DNA of 64,000 nt. Origin: an uncultured Ruminococcus sp. Lineage in GTDB: Bacteria > Bacillota > Clostridia > Oscillospirales > Ruminococcaceae. The notes beneath the pieces are model-generated. The model ran no database searches. It was not told the DNA's origin and saw only the letters and a list, made by a program, of their open reading frames with translations. The translations under genes and the position numbers were made by a program. Of this stretch, positions 35,437 to 44,395 are shown in pieces. The stretch lies in NCBI GenBank assembly GCA_947629455.1, contig CANRDT010000008.1, forward strand, positions 1 to 64,000, read 5' to 3'. Every line of letters starts with the position of its first letter. The stretch's first letter is position 1.

Positions 35437-36408
35437 ATGAATGATTCAAACTGCGGCTCGCTCAACAATGATTCCGTATGCATTGACGCTATGAGGATCT
35501 TTGATTCCTGCTGCTCTCAGGATTGTCTTGAGGATCTGGAGTTTACCTTTTCAGATGCCGATCAGGAGACCATCAACGGCGCGTCGTACATCAAAAGCAA
35601 GTGTATCGACGTGACGGGAGTTACATTTGCTATCGACCCGGTGCCGTTCAACAAAGGCTTTTACACTGTAAGCGCGACATTCAATTTCCGCGCCGAGATC
35701 GAGGCTTATACCGCGGATGCGACAACGCCGCCGACCATTGTGTACGGCATTTCCAACTTTACGAAAATGGTGATACTTTTCGGCAGTGACGGCAACACTC
35801 AAAGATTTGTTTCCAATGAGGAAACTTCTGCGGTAACGCCTTCGCCAGTCAGCGGCTGTGCAGGCTGCTGTGAGGGAACTCTGCCTGTTGCGGCGGTAAA
35901 CGTAGCGCAGCCTATGTGCCTTGACGCAAATCTCGTTCCCGCGACCGAGACGGGCGGAGCGCAGAGCGTCACCATAACGGTGGGTATCTTTGCGGTAATT
36001 CAGCTTGAAAGACCCGTTCCGCTCCTTATACCGTCATACTCTTACTGCATACCCGAAAGAGAATGTACGACAAACACCGACACGCCCTGCGAGCTGTTCT
36101 CAAGGATAAGTTTCCCCACAAACGAATTTTTCCCCAAGGGGATCGAGGCGTTTGCCGGAAATAATCCGGGCTGCGGCTGCAATAACAACAACAACGGCGG
36201 TCAGGGAGGAAATAATCAGAACAATAACAACGGCAATAACAACGGAAATAACAACAATAACAACGGAAATAACGGCAATAACAACAATAACGGCAATAAT
36301 AACAATGGAAATAACAATAATAACGGAAATAATAACAACGGTAATAATACAAATAACGGAAACAACGGCAATAACAACAACGGCGGAAATACGCCGAACA
36401 ACAGATAA
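35437..36408 (+). CDS. Spore-coat-like protein with Asn/Gly-rich tail
   Basis: 323 residues from ATG 35437, set by an AGGAGG site. Residues about 1-200 hold a Cys-containing beta-rich domain with VCIDAMRIFDSCCSQDCLED near the N terminus and VPFNKGFYTVSATFNF and KMVILFGSDGN later. I recall this pattern from an uncharacterised family in Clostridia whose members are linked to spore surface layers. From about residue 245 the tail is almost only Asn and Gly (over 60 residues), after a CGC motif. No signal peptide, which fits assembly from the mother cell. A 6-bp hairpin (GTCCGT/ACGGAC, 35390-35405) lies just upstream. The spore role is inference. Confidence 0.6.
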   Translation: MNDSNCGSLNNDSVCIDAMRIFDSCCSQDCLEDLEFTFSDADQETINGASYIKSKCIDVTGVTFAIDPVPFNKGFYTVSATFNFRAEIEAYTADATTPPTIVYGISNFTKMVILFGSDGNTQRFVSNEETSAVTPSPVSGCAGCCEGTLPVAAVNVAQPMCLDANLVPATETGGAQSVTITVGIFAVIQLERPVPLLIPSYSYCIPERECTTNTDTPCELFSRISFPTNEFFPKGIEAFAGNNPGCGCNNNNNGGQGGNNQNNNNGNNNGNNNNNNGNNGNNNNNGNNNNGNNNNNGNNNNGNNTNNGNNGNNNNGGNTPNNR

Positions 36409-36422
36409 TATCGGAAAATTTA

Positions 36423-36465
36423 CCGCGCCTTATTCTCCAAAAAAGGAGGGTAAGGCGCGGCTTTT
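36423..36465 (+). terminator. Intrinsic terminator after the Asn-rich protein gene
   Basis: CCGCGCCTTA pairs perfectly with TAAGGCGCGG (36423-36432 with 36451-36460), with an inner CTCC/GGAG stem. CTTTTAT follows. Confidence 0.85.
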
Positions 36466-36486
36466 ATAAAAATTTCTAAAAAGGTA

Positions 36487-36515
36487 TTGACAAATCTTTC
36501 TGTCGGTGTTATAAT
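36487..36515 (+). promoter_or_regulatory. Promoter of the rtcB transcript
   Basis: TTGACA (36487-36492), 17 bases, TATAAT (36510-36515): perfect consensus. Transcription from here leaves a leader of about 300 bases before rtcB. Confidence 0.85.
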
Positions 36516-36519
36516 TAAG

Positions 36520-36760
36520 AAACCATGGTGAGATCGCCAAGCTTTTAAACCGGGCAAGGCGAAAAATTTTATGTAAGGACGGTGAATTTCATGAAACGGT
36601 TTGACCATTATCAATACAGCTGTAATAACCGAATAATTTTTAACAGACGTAAGCATGAAGTTTGCCTGCATTGTTTTTGTACGTCCTGTTTTGTATGACG
36701 GGACATTGGCATATTTAGCGATCTTATCAGACCTCTGCTTTCGGCAGGGGTCTTTTTGTG
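36520..36760 (+). ncRNA. Structured leader or small RNA upstream of rtcB
   Basis: Between the promoter and rtcB lies about 240 bases with several pairings: ATCGCC/GGCGA (about 36532-36561), GTCCTGT with GACGGGAC (about 36682-36703), and a terminator hairpin AGACCTCTGC-TTTCG-GCAGGGGTCT (36729-36753) followed by T5. The transcript could end here as an independent RNA, or be an attenuator controlling rtcB. It does not match a riboswitch I recognise. A 35-codon frame lies inside it. Confidence 0.5.
36591..36698 (+). CDS. Possible 35-residue leader peptide
   Basis: ATG 36591 to TGA 36698 has a weak GGACGGTG ribosome site. The peptide starts MKRFDHYQYSCNN and ends with four Cys and two His in a short stretch (VCLHCFCTSCF). 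It may be an attenuation peptide, a small metal-binding protein, or chance. Confidence 0.3.
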   Translation: MKRFDHYQYSCNNRIIFNRRKHEVCLHCFCTSCFV

Positions 36761-36823
36761 TTACAGACCGGTATGCGCGCGCCGGGATAAACAATGCAGA
36801 CAGTGTGAGAGAAAGGAAAAAAT

Positions 36824-38038
36824 ATGTTGATCTTAAGAGGAAAATATAATACCGCGAAAGTCTACACTGATCTGATAGACGAAAGGGCAGTGGCGCAGAT
36901 AATACAGCTGCTCGATCAGCCGATGTCAAAGGATTCGCAGATACGCATTATGCCCGACGTTCACGCAGGAGCAGGCTGCACTATCGGCACTACTATGACT
37001 ATTACCGATAAGGCTGTACCGAACCTTGTGGGAGTAGACATCGGCTGCGGAATGGAAACGGTAAGGATAAAGGAAAATCATCTTGAACTTGAAAAGCTGG
37101 ATAAGCTTATCTATAACAAGATACCGTCGGGATTTGCTGTCAGGGAGAAACCGCATCAGTACATCAATGAGATAGATCTGACACAGCTTTACTGCTATAA
37201 TAAGATAAATAATATCCGCGCGGAAAAAAGTATAGGCACGCTTGGCGGCGGCAATCACTTTATCGAGGCGGACGTCGGTTCGGACGGAAGTATTTACATC
37301 GTTATCCACTCGGGCTCGCGTCATCTCGGAGTGGAGGTAGCGAATTACTATCAGTCTGCTGCGTATGATCAGCTTAACGGCTGCCGCGCTGAGGATATAA
37401 AAGAACTGATCGACCGTCTGAAAGCGCAGGGCAAACAAAAGAAGATCGAATCGGAAATAAAAAAGCTGAAGAATACAAAGCGTACCGATGTTCCCAAAGA
37501 GCTTGCATATACGCAGGGAGAACTTTTCAGACAGTATATACACGATATGCACATCGTTCAGAGATTTGCAGTTTTGAACCGCAGGGCTATGATGCGCGAG
37601 ATACTAAAGGGTATGGGTCTGCACGAGGCGGAGCGGTTTACGACTATCCACAATTATATAGATACGGAAAATATGATACTTCGCAAGGGTGCCGTCTCAG
37701 CACAGAAAGGCGAAAAGCTGCTTATCCCTATAAATATGAAAGACGGCAGTCTTATCTGTATCGGAAAAGGAAACCCCGACTGGAATTATTCAGCTCCGCA
37801 CGGCGCAGGCAGACTTATGTCGCGCAGCGCGGCAAAGTCACGCTTTACTGTCTCTGAATTTAAAAAGCAGATGAGCGGCATTTACACTACTTCCGTCAAG
37901 AAAAGCACTCTTAACGAATGTCCTATGGCATATAAAAGTATGGAAGATATTGTGAATAACATTTCGGATACCGTGCGGATAGTCGATACCATTAAACCTA
38001 TCTACAATTTCAAGGCTGGTGAAGATGATGGCAGATAA
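36824..38038 (+). CDS. rtcB: RtcB-family RNA-splicing ligase
   Basis: 404 residues, a shorter RtcB. It joins RNA 2',3'-cyclic phosphate or 3'-phosphate ends to 5'-hydroxyl ends using GTP and manganese. Motifs: IMPDVHAGAGCTIGTTMT (about 43-60), LVGVDIGCGMETV with metal-binding Asp and Cys (about 68-80), GTLGGGNHFIEA (about 140-151), IHSGSRHLGVEVANYY, and SAPHGAGRLMSRSAAKS (about 322-338), where the His receives GMP. GAAAGGA precedes the ATG. A conserved small gene overlaps its 3' end by 11 bases (stop codon at 38036-38038). RNA repair role is inferred from family. Confidence 0.92.
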   Translation: MLILRGKYNTAKVYTDLIDERAVAQIIQLLDQPMSKDSQIRIMPDVHAGAGCTIGTTMTITDKAVPNLVGVDIGCGMETVRIKENHLELEKLDKLIYNKIPSGFAVREKPHQYINEIDLTQLYCYNKINNIRAEKSIGTLGGGNHFIEADVGSDGSIYIVIHSGSRHLGVEVANYYQSAAYDQLNGCRAEDIKELIDRLKAQGKQKKIESEIKKLKNTKRTDVPKELAYTQGELFRQYIHDMHIVQRFAVLNRRAMMREILKGMGLHEAERFTTIHNYIDTENMILRKGAVSAQKGEKLLIPINMKDGSLICIGKGNPDWNYSAPHGAGRLMSRSAAKSRFTVSEFKKQMSGIYTTSVKKSTLNECPMAYKSMEDIVNNISDTVRIVDTIKPIYNFKAGEDDGR

Positions 38039-38204
38039 ATTTATTCCGTTTAATAAGCTTAGTAGAAAGGAGCAGCGCAGAATAAATTCCCTCAGCCGCA
38101 GGGACTGGGGCGGCGTCTGTCCGCTGACAAGAACGGTCGATAAGGATATGAAAAAGTATTCGCGTACTGTAAAGCATAAGGGCAGACAGTTTGAATATGA
38201 ATAA
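38028..38204 (+). CDS. Small basic protein linked to rtcB
   Basis: 58 residues from ATG 38028 (or 59 from the adjacent ATG 38025), overlapping the end of rtcB. MADKFIPFNKLSRKEQRRIN and SRRDWGGVCPLTRTV are similar to short basic proteins I recall beside rtcB-like genes in Firmicutes, with the shared pattern K-L-S-K...W-G-x-x-P-x-T-R. Very Lys/Arg-rich, which suggests RNA binding. Translational coupling to rtcB supports a joint role. Confidence 0.7.
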   Translation: MADKFIPFNKLSRKEQRRINSLSRRDWGGVCPLTRTVDKDMKKYSRTVKHKGRQFEYE

Positions 38205-38215
38205 ACGCCGCACTT

Positions 38216-38256
38216 TCCGCCGATAGAGCTTTAGAGCCTGTCGGCGGATATTTTTT
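38216..38256 (+). terminator. Intrinsic terminator after the rtcB unit
   Basis: TCCGCCGA (38216-38223) and TCGGCGGA (38241-38248) pair, extended by inner bases, followed by TATTTTTTATTT. Confidence 0.82.
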
Positions 38257-38271
38257 ATTTTGGGATAACCG

Positions 38272-38316
38272 ACGGAAAATATAACAAAAATCTTGCAAAA
38301 CTGCGCGGAATAATAT
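38272..38316 (+). repeat. Partial copy of the double-hairpin repeat tail
   Basis: CGGAAAATATAACAAAAATC and the following CTTGCAAAACTGCGCGGAAT match the right-hand part of the repeats at 15258-15300 and 44220-44270, without the hairpins. The rest of the gap up to 38429 has short CTCTTACCTCT and TTGATTTCC strings also found near other repeats, but no gene. Confidence 0.55.
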
Positions 38317-38429
38317 TTTAAAATATGCGCCGCAGGCGCTCCTTGTCTGACCTCTTACCTCTTAAAAGCGCAGCGTTCTAACTTCTGGAAATCAAAAATT
38401 GATTTCCATGGATTTTAAAGAAATATCTA

Positions 38430-38458
38430 TTGAAATTTATGCCAAAGTGTGTTATAAT
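38430..38458 (+). promoter_or_regulatory. Promoter of the aminotransferase gene
   Basis: TTGAAA (38430-38435), 17 bases, TATAAT (38453-38458), 65 bases before the ATG. Confidence 0.72.
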
Positions 38459-38522
38459 AAATCATATATATGCGGTCAGTAGGAATAACTCCGTTAAAAT
38501 ATTTTTGAAAGGAAGCTTTGGT

Positions 38523-39725
38523 ATGAAATACAATTTTTCGGAAAAAGTAACGCACCTGCAGGCGTCCGCTATCAGGGAGATACTTAAATACTCCGCCGAT
38601 CCCGAGGTGATCTCGTTTGCGGCAGGTTCTCCCGCTCCCGAGGCGCTGCCTGCCAAGCAGCTTGAAGAACTCTCCGCTCAGATACTTGCGCAAGAACCGG
38701 GTATCGCGTTTCAGTACGGCGTTACCGAGGGGTATGCTCCTCTGAGAGAGGAAGTAAAAAAAATGCTCACGCGGCGCGGCTGCTACGATCCCGAGTATGA
38801 CGACGTTATCATTACGAGCGGTGCGCAGCAGGCAAACGAACTCTCCGCAAAGGTGCTCTGCAACGAGGGAGATACTATCCTTGCGGAATCGCCGAGCTTT
38901 ATCGGTTCGCTCAACGCGTTCAAATCCTATCACGTCGATCTTCAGGGAGTTACACTTGAAAGCGACGGTATCAATACCGAAGAACTTGAAGAAAAGCTGA
39001 AAACAGGAAACGTTAAGCTTGTGTACCTTATCCCGAATTTCCAGAACCCGACAGGCAACACAATGTCGTGGGAAAAACGCGTAAAGACCTTTGAACTTTG
39101 CTCAAAGTACAGCGCGGTCATTCTGGAGGACAATCCCTATGGCGATCTCAGGTTCGCAGGAGAAGATATAAAGAGCATTAAAACTCTTGACCGCGAAGGC
39201 AGCGTTATCTATTCTGGAACTTTCTCAAAGATACTCTCCCCCGGAATAAGAGTGGGCTATGTCTGCGCACACAAGGATATAATCCAGAAGATAGTAGTCT
39301 GCAAACAGGTGGCGGACGTACATACCACGATGTGGTCGCAGATGCTTGTCTACAGATTCCTTAAAAAGTACGATATAGAGGAGCATATCAGAAATCTTCA
39401 TTCGGTCTATGAGCATAAGACAAATTTAATGCTTGACGGAATAGCGCAGGATTTTTCAAGCAGGATAACCTATACCAAGCCGCAGGGAGGACTGTTTATC
39501 TGGTGTGAACTGCCGCAGGGTACTTCCACTAAGGAAATGGTGGATTTCTGCACCTGCGCGGTAAGAGATCACAAGGTGGCGATAGTCCCCGGCACTGCGT
39601 TTGTTATTAACGATACGGACGAAACAAGAGCTTTCAGACTGAATTTCTCGACTCCTGCCGATGATAAGATAGTCAAGGGCTGTCAGATACTCGGAAAGCT
39701 CTCAAAGGAAATGTTTGGTGACTAA
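38523..39725 (+). CDS. PLP-dependent aminotransferase, class I/II (Aro8/LysN-like)
   Basis: 400 residues from ATG 38523 with GAAAGGA upstream. The fold-type I enzyme has the N-terminal ISFAAGSPAPEALP, cofactor contacts ITSGAQQANELSAKVL (about 100-115), NFQNPTGNTMSWEKR (about 174-188), ILEDNPYGDLRF (Asp about 205), and the Schiff-base Lys in YSGTFSKILSPGIRVGY (about 240). It belongs to the COG1167 group without a MocR DNA-binding domain, which includes 2-aminoadipate and aromatic/branched-chain aminotransferases. Exact substrate not determined. hisC is absent from the his operon, but this type is not close to HisC. Confidence 0.88.
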   Translation: MKYNFSEKVTHLQASAIREILKYSADPEVISFAAGSPAPEALPAKQLEELSAQILAQEPGIAFQYGVTEGYAPLREEVKKMLTRRGCYDPEYDDVIITSGAQQANELSAKVLCNEGDTILAESPSFIGSLNAFKSYHVDLQGVTLESDGINTEELEEKLKTGNVKLVYLIPNFQNPTGNTMSWEKRVKTFELCSKYSAVILEDNPYGDLRFAGEDIKSIKTLDREGSVIYSGTFSKILSPGIRVGYVCAHKDIIQKIVVCKQVADVHTTMWSQMLVYRFLKKYDIEEHIRNLHSVYEHKTNLMLDGIAQDFSSRITYTKPQGGLFIWCELPQGTSTKEMVDFCTCAVRDHKVAIVPGTAFVINDTDETRAFRLNFSTPADDKIVKGCQILGKLSKEMFGD

Positions 39726-39728
39726 AAG

Positions 39729-40190
39729 ATGAAGATCTCCTTCACTTTGTTACAGACCGCTCTTACGACGGTGTTCGTGTTTTTGTTCTGCGTGTGCATT
39801 GGCGCGGACTATTTCGCGCTCACTATGGGTATGCCTACGGTCAGGGAGGACAGGCTCGTCTGCAATGCGGTGATATGCGCCGCGGCTCTGGTAGTTTCGC
39901 TGATATTTGTACTCCGCCCCTCGCTAACTCATATGTCGGGCGGCGGCGACTGCGGCGATCCCGTGCCTGCGCTGTCTGCCGCGCGGACTTATGTCTGCTT
40001 TGTCGCTCTTGACGCCTCCGTAGTTATGCTGCTTATGCTTTACGGGATAGTCACTTCACAAAATTCGGCAGAATATATACTCATCACCGCGCCGTCGGTG
40101 TTTCTTGTCGGAGTGGTCAAATATATCCGGGATATTCGCAAAGTCGGTATAGCTGCCGATGACGGCGACTCTTCCGGGAACGGGGGTTAG
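39729..40190 (+). CDS. Uncharacterised four-span membrane protein
   Basis: 153 residues with hydrophobic segments at about 6-28, 46-65, 84-108 and 115-133 and a short Gly/Asp/Ser tail. No recognisable motif. It starts three bases after the aminotransferase and ends three bases before the FtsX-type permease, so it is probably co-transcribed with both. It might be an accessory of the permease, but nothing in the sequence proves it. Confidence 0.65.
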   Translation: MKISFTLLQTALTTVFVFLFCVCIGADYFALTMGMPTVREDRLVCNAVICAAALVVSLIFVLRPSLTHMSGGGDCGDPVPALSAARTYVCFVALDASVVMLLMLYGIVTSQNSAEYILITAPSVFLVGVVKYIRDIRKVGIAADDGDSSGNGG

Positions 40191-40193
40191 CTC

Positions 40194-42995
40194 TTGAAAA
40201 ACGCTTTGCTGCTTGATACTGCAAGGGAGATAAAACGCTCTGTCAGCCGTTTTCTGTCTATCTTCACCATTATCGCTCTCGGCTGCGGATTTTTTTCGGG
40301 TATCAAGGCTACCATGCCTGATATGATCGACACTGCCGCCGCATATTTTGAAGATAACCGACTTATGGATTACAAGCTGGTATCGAATATCGGCATAAGA
40401 TCGGAGGACGTTCAGGCGGTAAGGAACGCTCCCGGGGTAAAAGGCGCGGTCGCCGGTTATTCAAAAGATGTTTTTTATCACTATAATAATCAGAACTGCG
40501 TGCTTAAAGTTATGTCCATTAACACCAAGCTTGACCGTGACAGCGAGAATTATCTCAATAAACCTGTGCTGCTTGAAGGACGTATGCCCGAAAAGAGCGG
40601 CGAATGTGTGGTGGAGATAAAGCTTTCTTCGCCAAAGACCTTTAAGATCGGCAACACCCTTACCCTTTCCGAACCCGATCCTGAGGGGGATATTCTCGAT
40701 ACGCTTGCTACCGATACGTTCGAGATAGTCGGCATTGTCACTTCTCCGCTATATATCGGCTACCAGCGCGATCCGACTACCGTCGGTAACGGAACGGTGC
40801 TGAGCTATATTATGATCTCCGAGGACGATTTTACTTCCGACTATTACAGCGAACTGTATATCGCTTTTGACGGTCTGGAGGATCAGCAGCCTTTTTCCGA
40901 TGAATATACCGATCTTGTAAATGAAAAGAAAATACCTGCGGTGGAGGCGTTTACCGACAGCGTGAGAGCGCGGTATGACAAGCTTGCCGCGGATTCTCAA
41001 AAACAGCTTGACAGCGCAGACGAGCAGACCGATACTCTTAAAAACATACTTGAAAGCGATACGCAGACGCTCGACCATATGGCACAGCAGGGGAGAGCGG
41101 AACTTGGATCGGCTCAGAAAAGCTATGACGGTATGCAGAATAAAAATTCGGCTCAGGCTCTGCTGCTCAGATCAAAGATAATCAGATCGCAAAACGATCT
41201 CGCAATACTTGACGAGCTGATAAGCGCTCGCAGGGAGGGAAGTACCGCTGCGGACGAAAAATATTCCGCAATGCTTGCCGAGGCTCAGACAGCCGCCGAA
41301 AACGCACGCGCACAGCTTGACGCTATGCCGGAACTGACGGTATACGAATACGACCGCTTTTCAAGCACCGATTACAGCTCGTTTGAAAACGACAGTCAGA
41401 AGATAGACTCCATAGCCAAGGTCTTTCCCGCGTTTTTTATACTTATTGCCGCACTGGTATGCCTTACCACTATGACAAGAATGGTCGAAGAACAGCGTAT
41501 CCAGATAGGTACATACAAGGCGCTCGGTTATTCGTCGGGACAGATCGCTTTCAAATACCTTGCATACGGCACGCTTGCCGCCGTTTCGGGCAGCTGTATC
41601 GGTACTGCCGCAGGCTTGCAGATATTCCCGTACATCATATACAACAGCTATAAGATAATGTACAATATCCCGAGCATAGATACCCCGTTCCGACCGATGT
41701 ATCTTATACTCTGTATGCTGGTTTCCGTTATCTGCACCGACTGTGCGGTAATGTATTCCTGTATCAAGGAACTGCGCTCGCAGCCTTCTCAGCTTATGCG
41801 CCCAAAGCCGCCCGTTTCAGGCAAAAGGGTGCTGCTTGAAAATATAAGCTTGATTTGGAAACGTCTTGATTTTCTTGCAAAGGTAACAGTGAGAAATCTT
41901 CTGAGATATAAAAAGCGTTTCTTTATGACTATAGTCGGCGTGGCAGGCTGTACCGCCTTGATAATCGCGGGATTCGGTCTTAAAAAGTCAATAAGCGCCG
42001 TTGCGGAAAAGCAGTTTTCGGAAATTTTTCTTTATGATGCGACTGTCGTTATGAATACGGCAGACAAAGATTCCCCTCCCGAAGACGCAGCTCAGAAATA
42101 TGACGAGATCGAAAACGGAATATTCGTTACTACCTTTGAGGCTGATTGTAAAAACAACGGCGTGACACAGACGGTAAACATCGTCGTTCCCGAGACGGTG
42201 GATAATGTCGGCGAATATGTGGCTCTGATCGACAAAGACAGCACAGAGATCATCGAGCCGCGTGACGACGGCGTTATAATTACCGAAAAGCTTGCTGCAA
42301 TGCTCGGTCTGCAAAAAGGCGGCGACATCACCCTTACTTCAAAGGACAGACCGGACGTTACCGCAAAGATAAACGATATTGTAAAAAATTACGCTATGCA
42401 TTACGTCTATATGACGCCGCAGCTTTATACGCGGCTGTATGGCGAAGATACGTCGCCGAATATGGCGTATATAAACGTAAGCGATTCGGCGGATCGCAAT
42501 GCTTTAAAAGAAAAGCTGGTCGCCGATCCCGATTATCTGGGAGTTTCTTTCAAGGACGACGTCAGCGCGAATTTTATTGATTCGCTCGACAGTCTCGATG
42601 CGATAGTACTGCTGCTCATCGTCTGCGCAGGATTTCTGGCAGTGATAGTGCTTTACAATCTTGCCAACATAAACATTACCGAGCGCGTCAGGGAGATAGC
42701 GACAATAAAAGTACTCGGATTTTACGACAGCGAAACGTCCGCGTACATATACCGAGAAAATATCGTTTCCGCCCTGATCGGGATACTTGCCGGACTTGTT
42801 CTCGGCAGGATACTCCATTATTTTGTAGTCATTACTGCGGAAGTTGACATCGTTATGTTTGACCGAGGACTTGGCTGGCTCTCCTATCTGTTCGGCGCAC
42901 TGCTGACGGCAGTATTCGCGCTTGTCGTGAATATCGCCCTGCATTTCAAATTAAAGCGGATAGATATGGTGGAATCACTGAAATCAGTGGAATAG
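40194..42995 (+). CDS. FtsX-type ABC transporter permease with extracellular coiled coil
   Basis: 933 residues from TTG 40194. Span one is near 22-40; a large outside domain (about 45-390) ends in a coiled coil rich in Gln, Ala and Asp (about 262-385, QLDSADEQTDTLKNIL). Then three spans form an FtsX domain (KVFPAFFILIAALVCLTTMTR, about 408). A second outside region is followed by a second FtsX domain at the C terminus (LLLIVCAGFLAVIVLYNL). This is the MacB/LolE-like permease layout with two FtsX repeats. No ATPase gene is adjacent. Likely substrates for this class are lipids or peptides; unknown here. Confidence 0.88.
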   Translation: MKNALLLDTAREIKRSVSRFLSIFTIIALGCGFFSGIKATMPDMIDTAAAYFEDNRLMDYKLVSNIGIRSEDVQAVRNAPGVKGAVAGYSKDVFYHYNNQNCVLKVMSINTKLDRDSENYLNKPVLLEGRMPEKSGECVVEIKLSSPKTFKIGNTLTLSEPDPEGDILDTLATDTFEIVGIVTSPLYIGYQRDPTTVGNGTVLSYIMISEDDFTSDYYSELYIAFDGLEDQQPFSDEYTDLVNEKKIPAVEAFTDSVRARYDKLAADSQKQLDSADEQTDTLKNILESDTQTLDHMAQQGRAELGSAQKSYDGMQNKNSAQALLLRSKIIRSQNDLAILDELISARREGSTAADEKYSAMLAEAQTAAENARAQLDAMPELTVYEYDRFSSTDYSSFENDSQKIDSIAKVFPAFFILIAALVCLTTMTRMVEEQRIQIGTYKALGYSSGQIAFKYLAYGTLAAVSGSCIGTAAGLQIFPYIIYNSYKIMYNIPSIDTPFRPMYLILCMLVSVICTDCAVMYSCIKELRSQPSQLMRPKPPVSGKRVLLENISLIWKRLDFLAKVTVRNLLRYKKRFFMTIVGVAGCTALIIAGFGLKKSISAVAEKQFSEIFLYDATVVMNTADKDSPPEDAAQKYDEIENGIFVTTFEADCKNNGVTQTVNIVVPETVDNVGEYVALIDKDSTEIIEPRDDGVIITEKLAAMLGLQKGGDITLTSKDRPDVTAKINDIVKNYAMHYVYMTPQLYTRLYGEDTSPNMAYINVSDSADRNALKEKLVADPDYLGVSFKDDVSANFIDSLDSLDAIVLLLIVCAGFLAVIVLYNLANINITERVREIATIKVLGFYDSETSAYIYRENIVSALIGILAGLVLGRILHYFVVITAEVDIVMFDRGLGWLSYLFGALLTAVFALVVNIALHFKLKRIDMVESLKSVE

Positions 42996-43052
42996 GGAGA
43001 ATTTTCTCTCTTTATAATTTATAATAATCTTTATAGAAAGGCAAAAACTGTT

Positions 43053-44147
43053 ATGAAATTAGGTATGGTAGGACTGCCGAATGTAGGCAAATCAACTCTC
43101 TTTAATGCGTTGACGAATGCAGGTGCGGAATCGGCAAATTATCCTTTCTGCACGATCGAACCGAACGTGGGAATAGTTTCCGTTCCCGACGAGCGTCTTG
43201 AAAAATTAAGAGATATGTACGATCCCGTGAAATTCACCCCTGCCACTCTCGAATTTGTGGACATTGCCGGACTGGTAAAAGGCGCGTCCAAGGGAGAGGG
43301 TCTGGGCAACAAGTTTCTTTCAAATATCCGCGAGGTGGACGCGATCGTCCATGTTGTGAGGTGCTTTGAGGACGATAATATCGTTCACGTTGACGGCAGC
43401 ATTGATCCGGCAAGGGATATTGAAACTATTGATCTTGAACTTGTCTTTTCCGATGTGGAGCTTATCGAAAGAAAGCTTGACCGCACGAAAAAGGCGATGA
43501 AAGGCGATAGGTCGTTGGCGGCAGCTGTTGATTTTCTTGAACGGCTCAAAGATCATCTTGAAGAGGGAAGACCTGCCAGAGCGATGGAAATGACCGATGA
43601 GGAGCTTGAAATACTTAAAGAAACGCCCCTGCTCTCCCTCAAACCCGTGATCTACGCCGCAAATCTTTCCGAAAAGGATTTTACAGGAGATCTTGACGCT
43701 AACGAGCATTATTGCGCGGTGCGCGATATAGCCAAAAAAGAGGGCAGCGCCGTTTTCCCGATATGCGCGCAGATAGAGGCGGAGATAGCTGATATGGACG
43801 AGGCGGACAAGGCTATGTTTTTAGCCGATCTGGGACTTGAGACCTCGGGGCTTAACCGTATCATAAAAGAGGGTTACGCGCTGTTGGGACTTATTTCCTA
43901 TCTCACCGCAGGACAGCCGGAAGTACGCGCATGGACGATCAAAAAGGGTACGAAAGCTCCGCAGGCGGCAGGTAAAATACATACCGATTTTGAGAGAGGA
44001 TTTATCCGCGCGGAAGTAGTTTCGTTCGACGATCTTATGAACTGCGGTTCAATGAACGCCGCCAAAGAAAAGGGACTTATCCGTTCGGAGGGCAAGGATT
44101 ACGTTATGCAGGACGGCGATGTGGTACTGTTCAGATTCAATGTCTGA
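43053..44147 (+). CDS. ychF: Redox-regulated ATPase/GTPase YchF
   Basis: 364 residues, the standard Obg-family OLA1/YchF length. P-loop [15 protein letters not shown] (about 8-22), switch region with [20 protein letters not shown] (about 69-88), the altered specificity motif [13 protein letters not shown], and a C-terminal TGS-like domain beginning [15 protein letters not shown]. Binds ribosomes and is linked to stress response. Convergent with purD; the repeat and terminator at 44188-44428 lie between. Confidence 0.96.
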   Translation: MKLGMVGLPNVGKSTLFNALTNAGAESANYPFCTIEPNVGIVSVPDERLEKLRDMYDPVKFTPATLEFVDIAGLVKGASKGEGLGNKFLSNIREVDAIVHVVRCFEDDNIVHVDGSIDPARDIETIDLELVFSDVELIERKLDRTKKAMKGDRSLAAAVDFLERLKDHLEEGRPARAMEMTDEELEILKETPLLSLKPVIYAANLSEKDFTGDLDANEHYCAVRDIAKKEGSAVFPICAQIEAEIADMDEADKAMFLADLGLETSGLNRIIKEGYALLGLISYLTAGQPEVRAWTIKKGTKAPQAAGKIHTDFERGFIRAEVVSFDDLMNCGSMNAAKEKGLIRSEGKDYVMQDGDVVLFRFNV

Positions 44148-44187
44148 ATGTACGCGAATAAATAACCGCACATAAAAACACAGAATA

Positions 44188-44323
44188 CAATTTCATAAGA
44201 GTGTTTTTGGTCTTATAATTATATTCCGTTAAGTCCGACAAGATTTTTGTTATATTCTCCGCCAGCGGCGGAGAATATAACATTCAATTATTTTTCGTCC
44301 GCCAAAGGCGGAGGAAAAATAAT
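44188..44323 (-). repeat. Double-hairpin dispersed repeat, copy 2
   Basis: Read on the minus strand this is the same unit as 15197-15328: a 17-bp hairpin with one mismatch (44287-44303/44307-44323), a 16-bp perfect hairpin (44248-44263/44267-44282), then the AACAAAAATC tail ending TAAGACCAAAAACACTCTTA. Loops differ between copies (AAA and AGC here, read on plus) while stems are kept. Confidence 0.8.
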
Positions 44324-44395
44324 CCAAAAGTCAGCCTGAATAAGTAAAAAATATTGAAATACTTACATAAAAGTTTAAACTTGATTTCCTTGACA

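Noticed and set aside
36152-36469. Ile/Thr-rich and Leu/Pro-rich frames over the Asn-rich repeat region
   Set aside because: They are products of reading AAC/GGA repeats in other frames and on the other strand.
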